Source of the DNA: Endozoicomonas sp. (ex Botrylloides leachii)
GTDB lineage: Bacteria > Pseudomonadota > Gammaproteobacteria > Pseudomonadales > Endozoicomonadaceae
Reading direction: 5' to 3'
DNA length: 47,081 nucleotides
NCBI GenBank assembly: GCA_028728195.1
Contig: JAQYUY010000083.1
Location: 1-47,081, forward strand
This document shows positions 40,467 through 47,081 of the stretch, piece after piece (the first letter of the stretch is position 1; each line of letters starts with the position of its first letter). Below the pieces are notes generated by a model. It did no database searches and had not been told where the DNA came from. It saw nothing but the letters and a program-made list of their open reading frames with translations. The translations under genes and the position numbers were made by a program.

Positions 40467-43400
40467 TTATCTGGACCTAGGAGCAGTATATCCTTTATCG
40501 CATAAGGTTGCTAGCTCAAAATTATATTTAGAATCTGTTAAACTATACCATGGAAGCGTTTTATTAAATGCATTAAATGCATTATCTAGTTTATTTTTAA
40601 TTAATGAGGTGAATTCTTTATCCTCAATAGATATTCTCTCTATTTCAGCTATAGCATTATTTATAATCGCTATTTTTTTTGATTTTCCTGTGACTAGAAA
40701 ATCCTTTTCAATCTTATCTTTAATGGTGTTTAATTCTTTTATATAATCCACACGTTCATTTTTATGTTTATCTTTTATTCTGTTGACTCGTTCCTCGTAA
40801 CGTGACCTCAATGAATTAATATCTATCATAGGTAACGCAGCGCCACATAGTTGTAGAAATAATTTTTTTTGAAATTCTACTATTTTAGATGATAAATAAT
40901 TGCCAAATTTAGGTGATTTAATTGTAACGTTGGAATATTTTTTTGATCCTTTATAACAAAATATATCGGGCCATGTTTCTGGTGCATGAAGCAGGTAGGA
41001 TGTCATTTTATCTTGTAAAGATGATTGGTGATTGATTTCCTTTTTAAGTTTTTCAATAAATAGCTCAGCATTATAAAAATCTTCTGGATTATCATCAAAG
41101 AATTCAATGATTTCAATATTCTTAATATATGCTTCTTGAAAATTTTCTGGAATCAATTTCCCTGGTTTTTTTTCTTTCAATTTGGTTATAACTTTTTCTC
41201 TTTCATGTTCCGGTAATTTGATTGACTTAAGAGAAATTAATTTGTTATCTAAATCAACATCAAAATAATTGCCTAGAAATGATTTCTCAATATCCATCAA
41301 ATAACGATTAATTTTTTCATTTGTTATCATTTCATTTTCTTCAGGGCTGTTTAATTCATTATTGACCCTATCATTATTCCCCTTCAATTCATCTTCAATA
41401 TAAGCATTAAAATCATTTTCAATTGCTTTTAAGTAGTTAATGATTGCATTTTGATTATCATTCTTTAACTTGAGTATCTCTTTTATATGATTTTTATTAT
41501 CATCAAATACACTTTCATCTTGAATAGAAAAATCTTTAATCAGTCTATTTTCTAGCTCATTTTCTGAAAATATTTTGGCTAGCACAATAGATTTACCAAT
41601 AAAATCCCTTCTGCATTCAACCATATTTAATAGTTTTCTAAGTGCTTCAATACTTAGAGCGGTTGTCTTCTTTCCATTAAAAGCAACATTATCTTTGACA
41701 ATGTTATTACTTAATAATTTAGCTTCTATATACGCATTAATTGCTATGGTTAAAACATGAACATCGCTTACTTTTCCTGCTTGGTAATCTAAAATAGACT
41801 TATTATAGTTAGCAAGAGCAGTATTTACTTTTTTTATGTTGTCTTTATAGCTATCATCTCCAGTTAAATAAGAAGAAATATCTAAAATAGCTTTTGTTTT
41901 CTTAATACATTCCTTAGCAGTTTTAATTCTATTTTTTCCCTTATTTATTTTACTAGCAATATCTTTTTCATCAATCATGTTGTTAACATCTATAATACTT
42001 TCTACTCCTAATACACCCTTATCCTCTTCAGCTATAGATGGATTGCTATGATCTATATTGGTTAATAACTTAGTGCAGAGTGCTTTAATTTGCTGCACAC
42101 TGTCAGCAATAGGGTTTTGTTTTTGGTTACTTTCAAATATCTCAAGATGATTTAACAAACTATCTAGAGTAGATTTAAATGATGTTTTAGTAAACATTAC
42201 ATTATAAATAACATCAAGATAATTTTGAGTTTTACTAATATTCTCAATGGCAGTTTTGTTTATATTTATTTCACGGTTAAACTTTTTCTTGCGGAATATT
42301 TTTCTTATCCAGTTTTTGTTTTTTGACTGTATTTCTTTATTAATTTTTTGTTTCTCATTAATAAGGTTATTCTGTATTTTCTTAATCTCCTTTAATGAAA
42401 TATTGGCAAGAAAGTCTTCATCATTTTTTGCTACAGATAAAGATATTTGATAGGATACTATCGATGATAATAAGTCTATACACTTAGATTTAGTAACACC
42501 TCCATTTAAAAAATAATGAAATACTTTTTTATGGTTAGCTTCTAATATAACTTCCGCATTTGAAAAATTATGCTCTCTTATATCAGAAATATGGATGCTA
42601 TCATTGCTTATGAAAGAATCAGAATGTTTTATTTCATCATGTCCAATAACTTGAGATACAGAATCAATGCTAGAGGAGATTTTATACATTATTTCATCCT
42701 GAACCTGAAAAGCTTTTTCTATCTCAGAACTATGATCATCATAGTTAGCATATACTCTATCAATAATATGAATATAATCATTTAGCAATTTAGTATGATC
42801 TTTTATCATTTCCTTTGTTAGAATATTTACCCCTTCGCTTTGCTCATGCCTAATATTTCTTTTAAGATTTTCTTCTAGATCATTTAAGAACTCAATACCT
42901 GATACTAGCTGGTTTGCTTGCTCTATATTTGATTGACATAATTGATTTTCAGGGTCTAGACTCTCTAGTTTTTTGCTAAGATTACATGCTTTTTTAGTAA
43001 TCCCTTCTCGATTTAAGTAATCGATATATATTGATAAAAATGATTGAAGCTCTACTCCGGAGGTGATGTTTTCTAAAATACGCTGTTTGTTTATTTCCCC
43101 AAAAAAAATAAATCTATATAATGAAATGACCGTGTTATTGCTAGTTTCTGATGGTTCAGATAGATAGGAATATATTTTTTCAAAAAAAACACTGCTATTA
43201 ATTAGATTTTCTTTTTTGTTATGAAAAAGAAAACTTTTTATTATTAATTGTATAAATATTTCTCTTGTTTTATTTTTTGGTATGGGCAATGTTAGGAATA
43301 ATTTATTTCTGAATTCATGGTCATTATTTAGTTTTGATAATATAGTAATAGCATGATGCATTTCAAATAATTTATCATATGTTGGCTCTAACAAAGATGT

Positions 43401-44006
43401 ATCTTTTAATGTTTCAAGCGCATGACTTATTTCCATAACCTCACCACATTTGTCGTTATCTACAAGTTGCAGCATGGTATTAATAGCAGGAGTTAGTTTA
43501 CAAAGTTCATTTTTTTTAAATTCAATATATTGCTTTACGTCTTCTAAGGCTGTTGATTTTTCACTTCCAACATTATTAATGAATTTATTTAACAAAATAC
43601 CTAAATGATCCTGTTTAGTTGATTGTTCATCTAATGAAGAATGCAATAACCTATATTCGCGATCTTGTTCATTGGTATTATTTTCAACCTGTAATTTATT
43701 CGTTAAAGCAGCAATATTTCCAGATATATAATTCTTAGCTTGTTCATCTTTCGCTTTAACTTTGCCAAAAAGTTTAGTCTTAATAGCTTTTAATCTATTG
43801 CTTTTTTGCTGAACTTCATTTTGTGTTGTAACCGAATCAGCGACCTTTTCATGGTGAGTCGTCGATCGATCAGATAAAGACTGGCCCTCAAGTTTATCAT
43901 CATAGCCTGGTAGTAGCATATACTGTTGCATATTTGGATGATCAGTACCGTTTTTTTGTGGCCTGTCGCTTAAATGTCTTGCTAGTATATTGCCCACTAT
44001 GTTCAT
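40467..44006 (-). CDS. Large hypothetical protein (1179 aa), Lys/Asn/Ile-rich, predominantly helical
   Basis: Single uninterrupted 1179-codon ORF, visibly AT-rich compared with flanking housekeeping genes; no recognised domain. Confidence 0.8.
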   Translation of the reverse strand: MNIVGNILARHLSDRPQKNGTDHPNMQQYMLLPGYDDKLEGQSLSDRSTTHHEKVADSVTTQNEVQQKSNRLKAIKTKLFGKVKAKDEQAKNYISGNIAALTNKLQVENNTNEQDREYRLLHSSLDEQSTKQDHLGILLNKFINNVGSEKSTALEDVKQYIEFKKNELCKLTPAINTMLQLVDNDKCGEVMEISHALETLKDTSLLEPTYDKLFEMHHAITILSKLNNDHEFRNKLFLTLPIPKNKTREIFIQLIIKSFLFHNKKENLINSSVFFEKIYSYLSEPSETSNNTVISLYRFIFFGEINKQRILENITSGVELQSFLSIYIDYLNREGITKKACNLSKKLESLDPENQLCQSNIEQANQLVSGIEFLNDLEENLKRNIRHEQSEGVNILTKEMIKDHTKLLNDYIHIIDRVYANYDDHSSEIEKAFQVQDEIMYKISSSIDSVSQVIGHDEIKHSDSFISNDSIHISDIREHNFSNAEVILEANHKKVFHYFLNGGVTKSKCIDLLSSIVSYQISLSVAKNDEDFLANISLKEIKKIQNNLINEKQKINKEIQSKNKNWIRKIFRKKKFNREININKTAIENISKTQNYLDVIYNVMFTKTSFKSTLDSLLNHLEIFESNQKQNPIADSVQQIKALCTKLLTNIDHSNPSIAEEDKGVLGVESIIDVNNMIDEKDIASKINKGKNRIKTAKECIKKTKAILDISSYLTGDDSYKDNIKKVNTALANYNKSILDYQAGKVSDVHVLTIAINAYIEAKLLSNNIVKDNVAFNGKKTTALSIEALRKLLNMVECRRDFIGKSIVLAKIFSENELENRLIKDFSIQDESVFDDNKNHIKEILKLKNDNQNAIINYLKAIENDFNAYIEDELKGNNDRVNNELNSPEENEMITNEKINRYLMDIEKSFLGNYFDVDLDNKLISLKSIKLPEHEREKVITKLKEKKPGKLIPENFQEAYIKNIEIIEFFDDNPEDFYNAELFIEKLKKEINHQSSLQDKMTSYLLHAPETWPDIFCYKGSKKYSNVTIKSPKFGNYLSSKIVEFQKKLFLQLCGAALPMIDINSLRSRYEERVNRIKDKHKNERVDYIKELNTIKDKIEKDFLVTGKSKKIAIINNAIAEIERISIEDKEFTSLIKNKLDNAFNAFNKTLPWYSLTDSKYNFELATLCDKGYTAPRSR

Positions 44007-44108
44007 AATATACCCTTGCTCCTATGCATTTTAACCATCTATTTCTATTGGACACACTGTAGCAAGCTGGTATAACTGCGGTATATTAGCAATAAGTATC
44101 ATATTGAG

Positions 44109-44187
44109 TAGCTAAGTAGAGTTATTACAAGGAATTCCAAGGCAGTACTGGTGTTAGGATGGTCAGGCAAGGTGATTGGTGCCATAG
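44109..44187 (-). mobile_element. MITE-like dispersed element, copy H (partial)
   Basis: AGAGTTATTACAAGGAATTCCAAGGCAGTACTGGTGTTAGGATGGTCAG...GTGATTGGTG matches the reverse complement of the core. Confidence 0.55.
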
Positions 44188-44402
44188 CTGAAATTTTTGT
44201 GCCTATTATTGTTCAGGGTCAATATAATCTAAGCCAATGATATTGCTACTTTATACTACCTTCAATTTACTTATTTGGCATGTCTGATATGCCGATATAT
44301 GTTTATTAATCTTAAAGGTGCTCGTTTTCTTCAATGCTAACCCTTTAAAGTAAAGGGCTATAGCCGAGTAAAGCCTTTTGAAGGAGCGCTGAATATACCA
44401 GA

Positions 44403-45482
44403 TTATGCGCTGCGCTGCCTAATCGGTAAAATAGACTTAATTTTATCACGCATATTACGCAGACAGGTCTCGGTTGTGGACCAGTCTATACAGCCATCTG
44501 TTACCGATACGCCATATTTTAAATCATCTAGATTAGTAGTAAGTTTTTGGTTACCCCAATTGAGGTTGCTCTCAATCATTACACCAATAATTGATTTATT
44601 TCCTTCCATTATCTGATTCGCAACATTAGCGATTACTAAAGGCTGCAAAGCAGGATCTTTGTTAGAGTTAGCATGAGAACAATCAACCATAATATTCGGT
44701 TTTACCCCGGCATTTATTAGATCTTTTTCACATAGAGCAATATTCACTGAATCATAATTTGGTTTATCATTACCCCCTCTGAGAACAATATGACCGTATG
44801 GATTGCCTGTTGTATGCGTAATAGCAACTTGTCCCTGAGAATTAAGCCCCAAAAACCGATGCGGGCTAGAAACTGATTTTAATGCGTTAATCGCAACCTC
44901 AAGCCCGCCATCAGTACCGTTTTTAAACCCTACTGGCGACGATAAACCACTGGCCATTTCGCGGTGAGTTTGTGATTCAGTTGTTCTTGCTCCAATAGCA
45001 GACCATGAGACTAAATCTTGCAAATATTGTGGCGAAATAGGATCCAAAGCCTCTGTTGATGTGGCTAGACCCAGACTTGCAATATCAAGCAATAGCTGAC
45101 GGCCAATATATAAGCCTTCTTCAATCTTGAATGAATCATTTAAATAAGGATCATTGATAAGCCCTTTCCAACCAACAGTTGTTCTTGGCTTTTCAAAATA
45201 AACACGCATAACAAGATAAAGTGTATCGCTAAGCTCCTCACTCAAACGTTTAAGTTTCTTAGCATAATCTATAGCAGCTTTAGTATCATGAATAGAGCAA
45301 GGGCCCACCACTACTAAAAGTCTATGATCTTTTGTATCTAAAATATCTCTGATGGTCTGACGACCTTCTGCAACAGATTTTGCAGCGACTTCATTCAATG
45401 GAATTTCTTTCTTGAGCAGTTTTGGTGGCACTAAAACTTCTTGAGATTGAATATTCAGGTTTTCAATAGGTAAAACAGCCAT
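44403..45482 (-). CDS. 3-deoxy-7-phosphoheptulonate synthase (class I DAHP synthase)
   Basis: LLVVVGPCSIHDTKAAIDYAKKL, YFEKPRTTVGWKGLINDP, VDCSHANSNKDP; AroF/G/H family. Confidence 0.95.
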   Translation of the reverse strand: MAVLPIENLNIQSQEVLVPPKLLKKEIPLNEVAAKSVAEGRQTIRDILDTKDHRLLVVVGPCSIHDTKAAIDYAKKLKRLSEELSDTLYLVMRVYFEKPRTTVGWKGLINDPYLNDSFKIEEGLYIGRQLLLDIASLGLATSTEALDPISPQYLQDLVSWSAIGARTTESQTHREMASGLSSPVGFKNGTDGGLEVAINALKSVSSPHRFLGLNSQGQVAITHTTGNPYGHIVLRGGNDKPNYDSVNIALCEKDLINAGVKPNIMVDCSHANSNKDPALQPLVIANVANQIMEGNKSIIGVMIESNLNWGNQKLTTNLDDLKYGVSVTDGCIDWSTTETCLRNMRDKIKSILPIRQRSA

Positions 45483-45864
45483 GTTAAGTTCTCATCATTA
45501 TGCTCCGATTTTCTGCGTCATGTTATCGTATATTATCTCTATCTGAAAGCTGTACGAATGATTGTTAAGCATAAAGAATAATAAGCTACAAAGATCAGGC
45601 TATAATAGTCACGCTTGATAACGGCATGTTTTGTCTAACACTAATGTACCATCATCTAAAGGTATAACTGCTTTGGACGATGTTTAAAGTCATGATTATT
45701 CCAGAATGAAGGGCTGGTAATCTTAGTGACTACTATATAGTAACAATTAAGAAGCTGTTCATAATATTTTGTGCATAGCTTCTCAGTATCAGCTAGGGAA
45801 TACACGGCGTTTTGCATACTAAACATGTTCTCTATATTTTTCCTTTTCAAAAGAAAACAGCTAG

Positions 45865-46857
<993 letters not shown>

Positions 46858-46870
46858 CAATCTTAAACTA

Positions 46871-46970
46871 ATACCGCCCATCTTTTTTAACTACGCTATT
46901 GCGCTGACCATCCGAACACCAGTGCTGCATTGGAACTGCTCGCAATAGCTCTACTATTACTCACCTGATG
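46871..46970 (+). mobile_element. MITE-like dispersed element, copy F (right end missing)
   Basis: Left TIR ATACCGCCCATCTTTTTTAAC then CTACGCTATTGCGCTGACCATCCGAACACCAGTGCTGCATTGGAACTGCTCGCAATAGCTCTACTATTACTCA; right TIR absent. Confidence 0.7.
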
Positions 46971-46977
46971 TGTGACT

Positions 46978-47081
46978 TTAAATTGAGAGCATAGGCGCAA
47001 ACTGCATAGGCTCACGCCCAGCTTGAATGTTCAAGTAAATGCCAACAGTGATGCCCAGCAGCTTCCGAGCTACACGACTTG
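46978..47081 (-). pseudogene. C-terminal end of a transposase-like ORF (runs off window)
   Basis: Minus-strand open frame ...RVARKLLGITVGIYLNIQAGREPMQFAPMLSI* resembling C-termini of DDE transposases (IS982-like by eye). Whether the full gene is intact cannot be seen. Confidence 0.35.

Overview
The 47 kb window reads as mostly housekeeping chromosome of a gammaproteobacterium; the gene neighbourhoods resemble Pseudomonas/Oceanospirillales order (inference). Recognisable blocks, left to right: gloB / SAM methyltransferase / rnhA / dnaQ / nudC; a response regulator-PP2C phosphatase + STAS antagonist + HATPase anti-sigma-like partner-switching operon; csiV-like gene and mfd; DUF599 protein; htpG; HPPD + phhA; MATE and Bcr/CflA exporters; nfuA; O-methyltransferase; SH3-domain protein / yciI / yciB / PHP phosphoesterase / yciO / trpS / scpA / scpB; pepA; lptF-lptG; RDD protein; accA-tilS; sohB; DAHP synthase; cysB. 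Two long, AT-rich ORFs (544 and 1179 aa, both minus strand) match no family I recognise. The most notable unexplained signal is a dispersed non-coding element. Two copies appear full length at 148 bp (4507-4654 and 38754-38901), with imperfect ~21 bp terminal inverted repeats (consensus about ATACCAATnnTnTTTTCTAAC) and a shared core (about TAACTACGCTATTGCGCTGACCATC...CAGTGCTGCATTGGAACT..TCGCAATAGCCTTGCTATTACTCATTATT). About nine clear or partial copies, plus a few weaker fragments, sit only in intergenic DNA in both orientations, which looks like a MITE family. I also found a 35-codon single-TM small ORF missing from the ORF track and transposase C-terminal remnants at both window ends. I see no CRISPR array, tRNA, rRNA, defence island or complete IS. 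All family assignments are by eye, without database searches.
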